Notes under the pieces: model-generated
The model's input: the letters and a program-made list of their open reading frames with translations, nothing else
Databases searched by the model: none
Told to the model about the DNA's origin: nothing
Translations under genes and position numbers: made by a program
Shown: piece after piece, positions 1-13,900 of the stretch
Layout of the letters: the number at the start of each line of letters is the position of its first letter
Numbering within the stretch: the stretch's first letter is position 1
NCBI GenBank assembly: GCA_003640385.1
Contig: RCAB01000090.1
Location: forward strand, 62,001-126,000
Length of the DNA stretch: 64,000 nucleotides
Direction: 5' to 3'
From: Setaria digitata
Lineage: Eukaryota; Nematoda; Chromadorea; Rhabditida; Setariidae

Positions 1-59
1 ACATTTTTTCTAGCTACATTCTATTTTATTTAACAATTTTGTAACTGTTTCGGTTGCAG

Positions 60-1542
60 GAAAGGCACATGGTAGACTTCGACCATACGGTTTCACGGGG
101 AATTACTGGGAAAAACTTGGCGAAATAATTGTTGATGTTGTACTAGTCCAGGAAGCTGTTAGAGACTTACCTGGTGCTGGCCAAGCTTGGGTTATATTCA
201 CTGCATGTCTTGTTGACCAAGTGAGACTATTTTATAACAATGAGTGTCATATACAAAATAGCCTTTGCAATCTGTGATATCCCAGTATCTAACAGTAAAT
301 AACACAGATTAAAAATCTGATCTGAAGCGCATTTAAATAAGTAATTAAATTCTGTCTGAATGAGAAGTTGGAGTGGAATTTCTTTCATGATATCAGTATG
401 CCCTATCACCTTTTAAAAGAACAGTAATTTTCAACTACACTTCCTTGAACTGGTATTTCTTGAATTAATAAATTTTATTCAGAAATGCATTTTTATAGAT
501 TTAAGAAAAAAATCTGCTTACTGAAAGACAAACATTTGTAAAAGTGATGATTAAGATTGTAGAGCACAGATCAAGAAAAAAATCAGCATTCATTAGTCAC
601 AGGAAAAATTTCTTCACGAGAATTTTTTAATTACTTTTACAGTTGAGAGCTGGTTTCGATGAAAGCAAGAGTGGTCTGATGCCGATCACTGGAGTGTTCG
701 CTCAAAAGTTTACCTGTAATGCTACTGTGGGACCGAACAACTCTAACACTGCATCTGATTATCGTCAGCACAATTTCGTACCTTCTGATATAACTTGCTG
801 CTCATCAGTGAATCGCGTTTGTTTCTTTTAAGACAGATATTTCAGGAAATAAAAAGTTGGGACTATGGACTTTCACTTTATCGAAGTGACGGGAATGTTT
901 CTCAAGAAGTCTTTAATTTACCTTAAACGTTACGATTGCACTGACAGGAAATTTGTAACTTTATACAACATGAACTGAAATATTTTTCAAAAAAGACATC
1001 ATTTTATTTCAGTACTACACCGGTCAAGCGATGCTACCAGAGTGCGCCTCGACTGTAGGATCGAAAGAATGTAGAAGCCCAGGTCATGATTCAGATGTGC
1101 TGGAGAAGAGTGGAGGACGGAATTATCCTATGTCTGTGACGGAATACGAGAATCCAACATTTCGGAGTAGGAGAAAGGGTTCAGTACGTCTGACGGAAAG
1201 TAGGACATACTCCAAAGGTGAGATGCTACCGGTACTTACAAGGCTGAGATTTCCTTTCCTTTTTTTTTCCTCTATTATATTATTACCGTTTCAGACTTTC
1301 AGTGATGGGGTATTATTTTCAACTCTTCTAAAGGAACTAGAGAAATGGTCAGTATTCATTCTAATATCTTCTGGCATTTGATTCCTCTCATTAATCGAAT
1401 CCTTATCAAGTTTTAACTTCGAAAAAGCTAATTTCCGCAACCAAATATAGACCATAATATTAATAACCAGTATTATATTATTACCGTTTCAGACTTTCAG
1501 TAATGTTCAGGAACTGAATTCAACTGTGAAGCAGTCGTGTGA
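60..1542 (+). CDS. 3' part of an unrecognised membrane or secreted protein gene (5' end outside window)
   Basis: I do not recognise the family. Three exons join in phase with good GT-AG borders: 60-220, 643-816 and 1013-1217. A short last exon at 1511-1542 would add ten residues and a TGA stop. The first exon has a glycine- and aromatic-rich stretch (GRLRPYGFTGNYWEKLGE) followed by hydrophobic runs. The second holds Asn-x-Thr/Ser sites and a double cysteine (SDITCCSSVN). The third is Cys-poor and basic near its end (TFRSRRKGSVRLTES). The mix of N-glycosylation sites, cysteines and a basic, Ser/Thr-rich tail suggests an extracellular loop followed by a cytoplasmic tail, but this is inference. 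The 3' end is uncertain because a repeated acceptor region (1273-1303 and 1471-1501) offers alternative last exons. A poly(A) signal AATAAA lies at 807-812 of the second kilobase (1807-1812). Confidence 0.5.
1273..1501. repeat. 31-nt exact direct repeat containing 3' splice-site signals
   Basis: The same 31 bases occur at 1273-1303 and 1471-1501, 198 nt apart. Each copy carries two overlapping acceptors (tttcag followed by actttcag), and each lies just 3' of the exon ending at 1217. It could provide alternative 3' splice sites and hence alternative C-termini for the upstream gene. Confidence 0.75.
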
Positions 1543-1806
1543 TGATATGTACAGCTCATAAGAAAAGTTCTAGTGGCAGAAACATTTTTATCTTGTGTGT
1601 AGCAACATGCTTTAGAGAAATTAGTTTCCCGCATGGTAGCAAAAAGACCGTTGCTCTAAAAAAAGAATCAAATTCCGTCAATTACTGTAAACATGAATAC
1701 TACATATCATTATATCTTATTACCGATATCATTATTACTGTAGTCATATATCCATGTTGTATTGCCAAACAATAATACAATAGTTTGGGTGGAAATAACA
1801 GTGAAT

Positions 1807-1812
1807 AATAAA
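1807..1812 (+). terminator. poly(A) signal AATAAA
   Basis: A canonical AATAAA about 265 nt after the proposed stop at 1542, in AT-rich sequence. It probably ends the gene at 60-1542. Confidence 0.5.
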
Positions 1813-3778
1813 CAACATAAACTGAGAATAATATAGATTATATCGTTTGTAAAAATTTTGTTTTTCGATTTTTTTCATTTTGTTCCTCAACTTCTGTCTC
1901 TCTAGTCATTTTTTTTAAGAAAAAGTATCCTAATTCAAATTATTCTTATACATTGCTTTAAGTGAAAGTCTTTGAAATTTATCACAGATGATATTAGAAA
2001 AGGTAATTAGAATATTAGTATTTCTCAAAATTCTTCTTCAACAATTTTTGCGAATAATTTATGTGGTGAGCAAAGGAGAGATTAAATGAACAAAGTGATT
2101 TAAAATTGATTCCAGAGACTTTTGGAGATAAGATGTTTTCTGCAAGTTTCGACGTTTGTTAAAATATTCTAGCAGAGTGAGATAAAACAATACGCAATAC
2201 ACATAATGAAATGAGGAGACAAAAAATATTAGTAAAAGTGAGCTTGAGATTCAATCAAACACTTTCTTAAACGACAGAATTTCAATGAACGAACTTTATT
2301 ATCGGAGAATGGAATTTATAACAGTTAGATCGAAAATGCATGATTGCATCTCAAGCTTGAATAATTACTGACACATCAGTATAAGGAGCTTCCATTCTTA
2401 TTTCTGCAACTATAACTTTCGGTTGATGTTAATGTAAAGAAAAGATTTGCTTTCTTAGATATATAAATTCAAAATTTGTCACTGAAAGGAGCATTACTTG
2501 ATTATTTCGGTTATAATAAAAGCAGATTCCCAATATATTGATGCCACTGAATAAATTTTTAACTAAATTTTTTTAAATCGCATTAAGTATAAAGAAATTT
2601 CAAACAGAGTTAAAAGAAATAGCTGTATTAAATGCAAATTTTGTAAAAAGGAAATAGAAGATGTATTTTATTCTTACATATGCCTTACTACTTCGATTTC
2701 TGTTTATGGAATCTGCTTATCAGTTAAATCCGTAAAAAAATACTTTCTTTAAATCGTAATTCAATTGAAATATGGTGTGGAAAAATCTGGAAATTCAATT
2801 CGAGGAAAGAAAAAGAGGCACTGAAGAGTTCCGTAGAAGCTCGACATGTAGAAGAAAATGGTTTGAAAAAAAGTGCACTTTAACCTTGCATGAGGCAAAA
2901 AACTTGTCAATTTACACATTTTTGATACTCAGTAAAACAATTGAGTAAGAATTGATAGACCTTATTACCTTTTTATGTTATCAAGGATTTGATATCTAAA
3001 AAAAACTGCGTGAGAAGAGGAAGATGAGAACTTCATCAGATGAGCAACCAAAAAGAACAAAAGAACAAGAAATGGATGCGTGTCACTTAAATCTGAAGTG
3101 TTTCGAAAGTTTTTTTTTTTTTGAATAAGGCTCAAATTGCGAATAAACATTCACCAATAAACTGCCAAAGATAAAAAATTGCCCAACATCGCGAGATATA
3201 TTTAGCTTAATCTATTTCTAAAATAGATCACAAGGAAGAACTTAAGAGAGATATCCGTAAACATTAGAAGGATCAAGGACTTGAAAAGAGCAATCAGTGG
3301 GACCATTTTTGTTTTTAAACACTTTTTTCCATTTCTAATTGCTATTCAGTCCAGGCTGATGCGCACTGAATCGTAAATGTTACCAACCAGCACTTCAATT
3401 TGTTGGTTTTCAGTTTCTTCATAATGTGATAAAGTATAAGTGAAGAAACGTGAAATGACGTCGTTCTAGAAACTAAGTGCGTTTATATGACTAGCATATC
3501 GCTTCTTATAATATTCATTCACAACACCACCAGATGGCCTGAAACAGAATAAATAGTTCATGAATAAATCTTGAATATAACATAAACTGGATCAAGTTTG
3601 TTTACTACTCTGTTCTAGAAATTCTGCAGACCATAATTATTAGAACGCCTCAGCTGTTTAGGCTTCATTTAACTGAGGTCTAGTTCCTTACTATTTTATA
3701 GAAAATTTTCCGATGGTTTTAATCTTTGTATTAATTATAAATACATGTCAACTTATAAAACTCGTGTTACACATTCCC
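1813..3778. other. Intergenic, convergent gene tails
   Basis: AT-rich sequence between the 3' ends of the left-edge gene (+) and the ZP gene (-). I see no exon-like open stretch with splice signals, no RNA gene and no repeat. Short open frames here have biased, low-complexity composition and look like chance. Confidence 0.5.
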
Positions 3779-6700
3779 TTACATTCCCGTAAGCTTAATT
3801 AAGTTGAATTTTAGTCTTAAAGCTAACCTGAGCCACCTATGCATGAGCCATATTGTACTAGCAGTCAAAGCAAGTAATGCAACAATTATAACAGATACGA
3901 GTATTATGAACAGTGCATTGCTTACACACAATTCCGGTGTGTTCCGCCATATTCGATCACTATTATCACCTAAAAGTTTGATACTTTCAATAAAATAATT
4001 GAAGTGTGGCAAGAAATCAACAATTATGCAATGCAAACATGCAAAAGTGGCTAATGAATCGGTTGGAACAATGAAAATTTTTGGAAATACGCGTGATAAG
4101 TTTTAAAATGCAAAGAAAATAATTATGAATTGAATGCACAATGATCTAGTAAGTGAAAAAGGAATAAGATATAAAGTTTTATTCACTTGGAATATGTTGA
4201 TATTCATGTTTTATAAAGACTCTTTCTCTTGACCACAAAGGCCAGAAAATTTTTTGTGAAATTGCAAGGCCTATTACCTGCATCGTCATCATCGGCATCC
4301 AGCACATAAACAGGCTGTGATATTAAATCGGCATCAATCGTGAGTTTTGACCGCTCGGATACTGACGATCGTATTAGACGACGCCTTTTTAATTGAATCT
4401 AAAACCTCACAGTTTCCAGTTTTTCAAAAATTGAATTGAAAAAAGAAAAGTGCTTTTTAAAACTTCTTAACTTTGGAGCTTAGTTCTGCTCTAATTCCTT
4501 TTTGTTCTTACTCTCAAATTCTTCTCTCTCTTTCTACAAATAAAATAGTCAATCATTAACGAGTATAGAATACCAAACCTCAATGAATTAGTAGTGGACT
4601 TTTTAGAATTTTAGATTTGTGCCTAGGTCTTATAAAATTTATATTTAAGTTATTTACTCAAAAAACAATACTCTTGATTTTGATAATCATATAGCTACGA
4701 ATACATTTCTAATCAACAAGCAAAATATGTCATCTGCCAACTTACTTCCGTATTGTTCACTTCCAGTGTATAATGAATCGCCGGTCCGGATGTTGTTATA
4801 AACAGTTCGCTTATTTTTTGGTTTTGCTTTTCATCGAGACACATCGGCGGCTATAATTTTAAAATTTATCGAGACGAAAAGATTTATATGTTGTGCTGTG
4901 GTTGGGCAATGTTTCTGAATCATCATATTGTAAAGCACTGTTTTCAGGATGGAATAGCTGCAGGGCTTAGCTCGAGCTCCAAAACTGTTCACAGAGAAAC
5001 TTGCTGATTAGCATTTTATCGAATATATAGCGTGTAAAACAAATACATGACTTACAGTAACGCCGATACATCCGCCACCTTCTTTGACACATAGACGAAT
5101 TTGGCATTGAAATCGAACAATTACTCTATCAGCAAATTTGAATACCAACGATTCACGGTATGCCATGTTCAAAGATTCGACGTATGTTGGGTCCCCAAGA
5201 AGTGTTCGATCTGTGTGACATCTGAAGTACTATTACCTAACTACAAATTTAGCTCACTTCAAATTAGAACTCCGAGAACAAACGGTCTTAGAAAATGTGA
5301 TACCCTCTGGGTACCAGCCAAGTTGGTGACTTACCCCTGCTCATCAATGATAATTTGCTTCTCTCCTTGTCCATCTTCGACATAACAGTTATGAACCAAC
5401 AAGCCATAAGCATCTGAAATGTGTCTTTTGAAACTTTTCTTTATCCAGCAAGCAATTCTATTGCTGTGTAATGAAAAATCTCCTACCGGACAAGCATTCC
5501 CATCGATGAACGATTTGATCACCAACTTTTGCATATTTTAGTATTGGCCCATCGATTTCGTCTCTGCGAATCGTATAGATGCAGTTTGGAAATGGATACT
5601 CATATTCCAGTGTCTGTGCTGCCATCGTACTGCAAAAAGGAGAAAAAATTGGTTTCGAAAATTTGAACTAGCTTGATATTTATTTTCGAATTTTCACTTT
5701 TCACTTCCAGTTTAGACTGCGAAATCTTGTCCACATAAATAAAAGCATTTTCAATGGCTTCAACTTTCCAGACATCCATCACATCCAATGAAGCTCCATC
5801 TTATTTTTACTTAACGTGTAACACTTAACTTCCGTGTTGAATATATTCCGGAAACCATCTAGCTGTGATGAATTACAGGGGACTTGTTGTAAGCTGAGAG
5901 AACATGATATGAAAACGAACCTAACTTCTATTCCAGAAGAAACTATGCGCACAACTTCTCGGTACAAGCATTTAACGTGAAAAGCTCGATCTAGTTTCGT
6001 TATGAATAACTGAAATTTGCGATATCTAACACATTGATTCAAAGACTTAATGGACAAATAAGGGAAGACGATCAATTATTAACTCTAAAATTCTTTTCAA
6101 ATTTAAGAGCTGAATAATTGAGACCTAAAACTTCGACCTGAAACATCTATAGACTCGAAAGAAATGTTTTAAACCAGTATTCTTTTTAACTTCTTCCTTA
6201 CTCTTTCTTCCTTGTACTAAATAACTTCAAATATTAAATATTAAATATGACTGTAGTCTAAATATTGTGTTCTGCGAGTTCTACGATTAAAATAATTTCT
6301 AACTAAAGTGCATCTGAAATTTGAAGAGAATAGCCTACCGGATGAAAGCTAATTATAAGTATTGTTGAAAATTGCATTCCTTCAGGTTGAATCTGTAATT
6401 AAAATGTGAGAAGATAATTCAGTTAGGAAAGGCTTCAAGGTGATAATTAAAAAACTGATTCTAATGAAAAGATTTTGCTTTCTTATGGAAATTAGTCGAG
6501 TTGAAATTTTAAGTCTGAACTCAAAATTTACCATTCGTTGACGATTCATATCGCACTGCCCATGGCTTAATATAATGCCACCTACTGGATTGCTATCTGA
6601 GATTGTCTTACTATAGTCGACTCGACAACTAGGATTGCTGTAGTGGCCTTTTACGAATATTTTACCTAAATATTGGCATATCTCTAAGAATTCTAAGAAT

Positions 6701-7921
6701 TCTTTAGCTCGCATCAATTCAAACGTAATTAAATCATAAATTAGCCAGACAAAATAAAAGTATTTTATTAGCTTAGTTTTAGAATACAAATTTAGCCAAG
6801 AGGGACAAGGTAGAGACGAGAATAAATTGAAAAGAGAAAAAATATGAAAAAGATAAAAATAAATAAAGAAGAAATGAAATCAAAATGCTTGAAAGAATAG
6901 GAAATTATTGTGAAATGAGGTATTAACTTACCTCGAAATACTTGTTTGGTCTTGAAAGCAAGCTCAATAGTGTCTGGATTGCATTTTATTTCAGGAGACC
7001 CAATTAAACTATTATCTATTTCCCATGTAGAACCTGTCTGAAGCAGATGGCAAGTTTGATTAAATAAGTACCGAACAAAATTCCTGAATTTCATGCTGAT
7101 GTTTAGACCCAACTGCTGTCAAGTCAAGAATAGTTCATTTAAAATTTCTAATTCTCTTCTTCCGTTTTTTTTTTTCCTTTTTTATTTTTTTAGTTTTCCT
7201 TCGTAGTTTCTAACAAAATTCCAAAAGCAAATTTGAGAAGAAATTAAATTCAGAAAGATAAATAGCTGTTGGAGCTATTCATTATCATTACTGGTTATTT
7301 TAAACAAGAAAAATTAATATTAATGAAAAAAAAAAGATATTCTTCTTGCCTAGTTCTATCACTTTCATGAACCCTCAGTCCTCATTTTTTAGAAACTGAA
7401 TTAACAAGAGATGGAAATGACAAAAATGGTACCAAAAAATAACATTTAAAAACATAAATTTATAAATGAAATTGTCTTTTAATAAAAATTATATAAAGTC
7501 ATAGAAAAGGATAAAGTCGTAACGAATTATGTAAATTTGTTAAAGGTCCTAGTAAATAATTATAATAGATTAGGCTTAGTGGTTTTTTAAGATAGTTTTG
7601 ATACTAATAGTTCTCAATAAATGATCAATTAGCAATAAAACTTTCATTTGGAATCTTACTTGTTATTTATAAAAAAATAATTTGTTTTTTTTTTATCTAC
7701 CTCCTCTAAAAGGTATCTTCTCTCATATTTTTTGTTGTAATTGATGAAAAAGACTAATATCAACATCAAACACAACGTGAAGAATACTTTAGAATACAGA
7801 ATGTATAACATTATTCATAGAGTAAATAGGAGAACGCATTTAAACGACTTACTTTGAATGATTTGGATAAGATGAGCCAAAAAAACCAGTGAAGGTTGAG
7901 GAAGCTGTACTTCAGGAGCAT
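3779..7921 (-). CDS. Cuticlin-like ZP-domain protein
   Basis: A complete 11-exon gene; all phases close to 419 codons. Exons, on the complement: 7921-7853, 7037-6932, 6665-6532, 6392-6339, 6009-5921, 5629-5487, 5413-5335, 5221-5056, 4850-4746, 4398-4278 and 3969-3779. The first exon gives a hydrophobic signal peptide (starts MLLKYSF). The ZP domain runs from about residue 30 (GSPEIKCNPDTIELAF) through FVKGHYSNPSC, LDRAFHVKCLYRE, YAKVGDQIVHRWEC, YGLLVHNCYVEDGQG and YRESLVFKFADR to FQCQIRLCVKEGGGC; these are the conserved motifs of nematode cuticlins. A basic furin-type site (KRRR) follows, then an acidic spacer and one C-terminal membrane helix (about residues 370-395), the usual order for a ZP precursor that is cleaved and polymerises in cuticle or apical matrix. 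The last exon could also splice at 3832, trimming the tail. Which cutl paralogue it is cannot be told from here. Family call secure; signal-peptide exon inferred from phase and sequence. Confidence 0.92.
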
Positions 7922-10900
7922 TCTGGATACTACTTCGTTATTCTAAAACTGGAAAATTATTGAGAAGAGATTAAGGATAGTAAATAGACGTAAATCTTCA
8001 TGTCATTTAATAAATATAAGCCTTTTCGCTCTACGCTGAACACTTTTTATTTGACCATACAATGTACTGAGATACTTCATGCTGCATAGAACAAAATTTA
8101 TAATATTCTTGTAGAAAACGGCAGGTTAATTTATGCTCACAATGAACTGGCAACATTGCAGGATTTAGAGACATTGCTGTGATAGGTTACAATTCAGATA
8201 AACGTTATGGATGAAAGCAAATTAGTTAGATCTATGTTGTGCTAAAATGAGGCATTACGATAATGAAGCTTAGGTCAAATAATAAGCTAATTTCTTTCTT
8301 TACGTTTTCAGGAGTTTTATTTCTCTTAAGCTTACGTAAGTATTTTGAGATTTTTTTAAATTCATCACGTTTTGCTTTGCTTTATTGAGATTAAGTACTA
8401 AAAGAAATCCGCTGCAGAATAAAATGATTTTCGATTAAGCATAACAGTTTGTAATATAAGGATAAAAGGATTGAAAGTAACCGAAGCAATATGGATGTCC
8501 AATAAATTTCATCAATTTTGCGGATTTCTATAGTTATTAACTTCACCTATGTTGCAGTTTTATAAATAATCCTTTAACCCTTGAGTTACTCAAATCATTA
8601 ACTACGCATATATTTATTTATTATTTGTAGAAAATGCCTAGTTTTGGCAGCTAATCGGATTATATCAAATCGTGAATAAGGATTCTGAATCTATTTGAAC
8701 ATCATTTTCTCACCAGATATCAAGAAAAATTTGCTTTTAACTTGAGGGCAAAAGGCTTCTCAGCAGCCTGAGTTTCTGCGGAAATGAACGATATCACGCT
8801 AAAGTCATTCATTACATATATATGATTGACAATAGATTTTAGGAAGTGAAACTAAAAAAGAAATGTAAATGGCAAGTATTTTCTTTATTTCAAGCAGATT
8901 CACTAAACATTACTTTCTTTTTCGTCAGATACTGTTGCATCTTCGAGGTTGATCTTTTTTTTTGTTGGTGTCAGGTTATTTAGTTCAAGAATTAAGTGGA
9001 TGAAAAGTGTATTAGCCTTCAGCATTTTTCAAACTGATCTCTTTCATTAAAAAAAGGAAAAGAAAATATCAGGTGAAGTTTTTTGCTTGTCAATAACTAT
9101 GCATATCATAAGTTCATACTATAATTCTGTTGTCAAAAAAAATCACGGGTTAGATAAGGCAGTTAGAATGGACTAAATTATACTTGAATTGAACGATGTA
9201 AGATCAGTCATGAATGTGTGAATCGAATATTGACTTATAAACGATCCTGACATGGCCAAGATAATGAAAAAGCACTGTAATGAATGGCCAGGGAAGAAAA
9301 TTGATAAAAATTATTTGCATTCAAATGAAGCCTAATCCTAATTAATATGTTAACAAAGTTTGGACTAACAGACGGTTGAAGCAAGCTGGTCGGAAAGTTA
9401 AGCAATGATTAGAGGAAGGGAAGCTACGATTTGTTGAGCCTTATTGAAACGTGAACAGTGATAATTGTTCAATGAGTTTGTTGCAGAATAATTTGCGGGA
9501 GAACTATAAGAATTGCGACGCATGGTTCCGTCGTTTCAGAAAATCAGCGCTGTTTCCATTACAAATATTCTTCTGAGAAGAGCCTCAATGGATCAGTAAT
9601 TACAGGAAGGACCCCAGTGGGTCAGAATCCTTCCCCCACACTTCACAAATTGCATATCACTTTAGACTGTGCATTAGAAATGATAATGGTATAAAAATAT
9701 CTGGCGCAAGGCCGCCACTCACGTACCTACATCCATTTAAATTTCTGGTACAAGGCCGCCTGCATATACATATATTCCACTTCGTTCAACTTTCTACTGA
9801 ACTTGACTTACATAACGGTGGGGAAACTTTTTTCCTGAAGGTTAGAGTGATTCTCATCAACTAACTGGGAGGACCGGGCATATGTTCTGAGAAAATTTTC
9901 GATTTCGACAAAGGAAAATGGAGTGATAATTAAGATACCAACGCTATAAAAAGTAACTTTCATTGATCCACAAATGATCCCATCACTCGAATTTCTTCCT
10001 AGCATACATTTAGATCACTTTAGAATCAATAGAACGTGACTAGCTTTTGCTTCATAAACAATAACTATTAGAAAAAAAAAAAAATCTTTTTCGGTTGAGT
10101 TTTCCATCAACAGAAGTTGATATATTTTTTAAATATAATGAAAACAAAATTAAATTCAATTTGGAACTGGGAGATTTTAATAAGGTTTTGATGAGAAGAA
10201 ATCAGAAAACTGAAAGATGATATGAAAACAATCTTTCAGTAATGTATCTTGGGTATTCTAAGGTGCTGCGATATCTCACTAATTCTATCTTCAAAAATAA
10301 CTTTTTCGCACATCAGTTATTTTTTGAGGAAGCAATAAAAACAAAAAGCAATTATAAAATTTTTATTAAGAGAAATCTTCTGAAGTGTTTAGGTGGATTT
10401 GGCTGAATCAAACTGCTTTAAATTTCATATTTTCTGAGCATCGTTCCAAACATAAATATACAAAACTACACCATACAATTGTTATGCGTTGGTAGTAGCT
10501 CAAAACTTTAGTCTAAAAAAATGCTATATGAAAATGGTTATAGATTTTTTTAATTTCTATATGTAGCTCGATGCTTAAAAAAAAGATAAGAGATCAAAAA
10601 GTATTATTTCACCGCTAATTACTTGCAGATATTGCCAATAGTGAATTTAGTGTCCAAAAGGGTTGAGCAAATTATTATTGCATTATTGTATTGCTATTCC
10701 TAAAAATTTTCTTGATAAAATGTTAAAGTATGAAAGAACAGTTTCATGTTATGAATGCATGTTCCACAATCCACTAATATGTTTTATAAATTAGAAAGAT
10801 TAAATGGAACATTTTAATATTTTGAGTTAGCTCTTCCGGAAAAAGTCTTTGCTGATCATGTGCTACAGAATATATTTTTGGCCTTCACTTTTAACTCGGC

Positions 10901-13900
10901 TTTTTCAGCTTTTTGTGTGTTTTTTTTTTTTTTTTTCTAGTTTCCGAGAATTTTTTCTCATCTGTCTTTTTAAAAGAATTCAAGATGAAGAAATTGGAGG
11001 AAACAGATGGGACGAAAAAAGCAAATTGATAGATAAAACCATTTCGGTCACCAATAATTTCTCTCCAACGTAGTTATTTTTTGAAGTTAAGAGGAGGTTT
11101 GCTACTTCCGGCTTCCACCTATTGTTGAGTATCTGTGGTTTATCGTACACAATACTTGGCTGGTTTATGATACTGATCAAATCGTCCGAAAGTGTTGATA
11201 AAGAAATCTATGCTGATCGCATAACAATTTTGTCTGTTGACAACAATGATGAAGTATCAGCAGCGAATGGAAAAGATGCGTCCTTGAAAGTGAAAGGAAA
11301 AAACAGTGAACAAAAAATTAGCGAAATATGATTGTGGCCTTAAACTTCTCTTACGACAGGTGAGACCCTTGTTAATTGCATTTGGCTTAATCACTCATAC
11401 AAAAATCATTATTATCGCAACAATATATGAATTAAACATGCCGATTTCTCGATCTTACTACTATTAATCCATTGCTATAATAAGAGTGCACACGCAGGAT
11501 AGAGAGTTCGCCAATGACAGCATCCAATAACAATCTTCACCACAAGCTTCTCGCCACTTTCAGTTGTCTTACTTGAATTATTTTGAGAGCAGAAAAAAAA
11601 TTGAATATAAATTGAAAATGACTGTAATTTAAACAGCTAATTTTTTTAATTACAAAGAAAATGATAAGTGTAATGCTTAAAATGAAGATAAACGGTAAGA
11701 GGGAAACAAATTGCAAGAAGCTGACCAAATATCAAGCTTAGGTTTTATGATCTGAAGCAATGCAGCTATTTGACTATTAGCAAGATTAATAATAAACAGG
11801 AGATGTGCAGGGAATTTTAAAGGAAATAATGTGAGCCAAGACTCAGTGATTATTCTCAATAGTTGGAACTATCAAAAGTAAGGCAGTTTCGAAATAGCAC
11901 AGAGATGACAGAGGTACGAGTAACCGAAGCGCGTATTGAGAAGAGCGGAATTACAGCTGCGTGAACTACTGGATCTAAACAAAAAAAAAAAACAAAATCT
12001 GTCTACTCTAGTCCTTCCTAGGCCAAAGTGATTTACGAGTGGAAAGGAAGGAGTGATGAAAGGAAAGAGAAGATCCCGTGCTCACTACGGTCCGATCTGT
12101 ATATAATGCACCTTTTTCATCACATCTATTGTCGCTGCTGAGTGGTCGTCTGATTGCCAAACAACGTCTTCTGAAGTACTTCACGTCGAGGTACACTTCT
12201 TGATGCATCTATTGTGCTCAGGTAATTGATTCCTAAGCGTCATGCATGCATTCTCATTATTCATTATTCACAGTTCATTCCTTTTACATCGGAACATCAA
12301 AACATCGTCCCCATATTATTACAGATTGATTTCAAACATTTTGCCAATTACTGTTCCATTGATTAATCATTGATTAATCTTTTGCGTTCTTTACATTAAA
12401 AAGCCTCTACAGAACAGAAAATATTTGCCAAACTTTACAAAAAAAAAATCCCTGAAAACTTTTGTAGAGTGAAAGAACCGATCACTGTTGAAAGACATTG
12501 TAGACAAGAGAATGGCGAATGATACTGTGTTAGTTATGAACTAAAACAGCTCAAGAAGAATCTGGAAGTTAGGCTGTGGACACATTTTCAAAAATTTAGA
12601 AAGCAGCAGGAATAAGACTAAATCTCTTTGTGAAATGAAATCTGCAACCACTGAAATGAAAATAGAGAATAAAAAGGTTAATGTTCATGGACGTGAAGGG
12701 TTATAAGAGAAGTAAAGAGCTGAGCAGTAATCATCATCCCTCTACCTACGGATCATTTAAAATTCGTGAATTTGAAGGACACACAACAGCATAATACAGT
12801 CGTCCAAATTGCCAACTTATTAGGTTTAGATGAACACTTGAAAAGAGATGAAGAAAGAAAAAATGAAAACACTGCTAAATGTAAATATTAATATTAATTT
12901 CAACAAGAGATTTTTTTTTTTTAATTCATTGCGATGGCTTTTCCACAGCTCTGTCATTCGTATTATTGTCATCATAGTTATGATAATTGGTGAACTGTCC
13001 AAAACTCATTAAAAGAAAGAAATGAAAGTAATAGATTCTATGACACGAATTTGAATTTGTGAAATTTTATTCCTTGTTCCAATTTTATTATGGAATTGAA
13101 TTTTTTACACAGACAGGTCATTTTCAACCTTTCTCTTCTTCGAAAAAAGAACAGAAAATTATGCTATGTCTTCTATTCCTCAACTTGCTTTATAGATATT
13201 TGCAAACACCCCTGTATTATTGTGTCAATGATAAATTATCATGTTGCCATCACGCGATAACATTGGTATGAAAATTAATCCGGAATAGAGTGTGAAATTA
13301 CAAACTTCGTGAAACCTAAAAAAGCTATTTTAATTTACATAATATGAGCATGAAATCATAATTTTCGTTAAATCACTTTAATAAACCGAATTGGTTAAAT
13401 TAGTTTAATAAACTGAACCCTTTTTTAAATAAGCATTTCTTACGTACCAACAGTATGTGAAATTCGATCTTCTGGTCAAAGGAACATTTCGGTTTGATAG
13501 TTATGGTATTAAACTTTCAAGTTAATATTGGTCCTGCGTGAGAATATACTTATTACATATTACAATTGTCATTATAGCATCTATTCATTGTTTTACTTCG
13601 TTATAGTTCCACTTAAATTTTCATAAAGGGAAAAGTGGGCAAGAAGAAGAATTGCGCAATGAGCTTGTTTAAAAGATAAGCTTTTATTTATTTATTTATT
13701 TTTTTTTCATTAGCAATTTTTGAGTAAAAATTTGATGGCATTGTTTGCTTGCTATATAAGAAGCCTTGGAAAGAAATGAATGAGAAGAGGAGACAGCCTT
13801 GAAGTCGAGTACCATTTTGTGAAAATAGCTAAAAATGAGGGCACTGCAAGGAAGGGACAGTTGCTGGAATGAGAGGACGACAAGGGAATAGAGAAAATAT

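Noticed and set aside
12008..12208. Open frame on the complement, 66 codons, with GC-richer composition
   Set aside because: No start context, splice signals or family resemblance; the opposite strand is equally open in short pieces.
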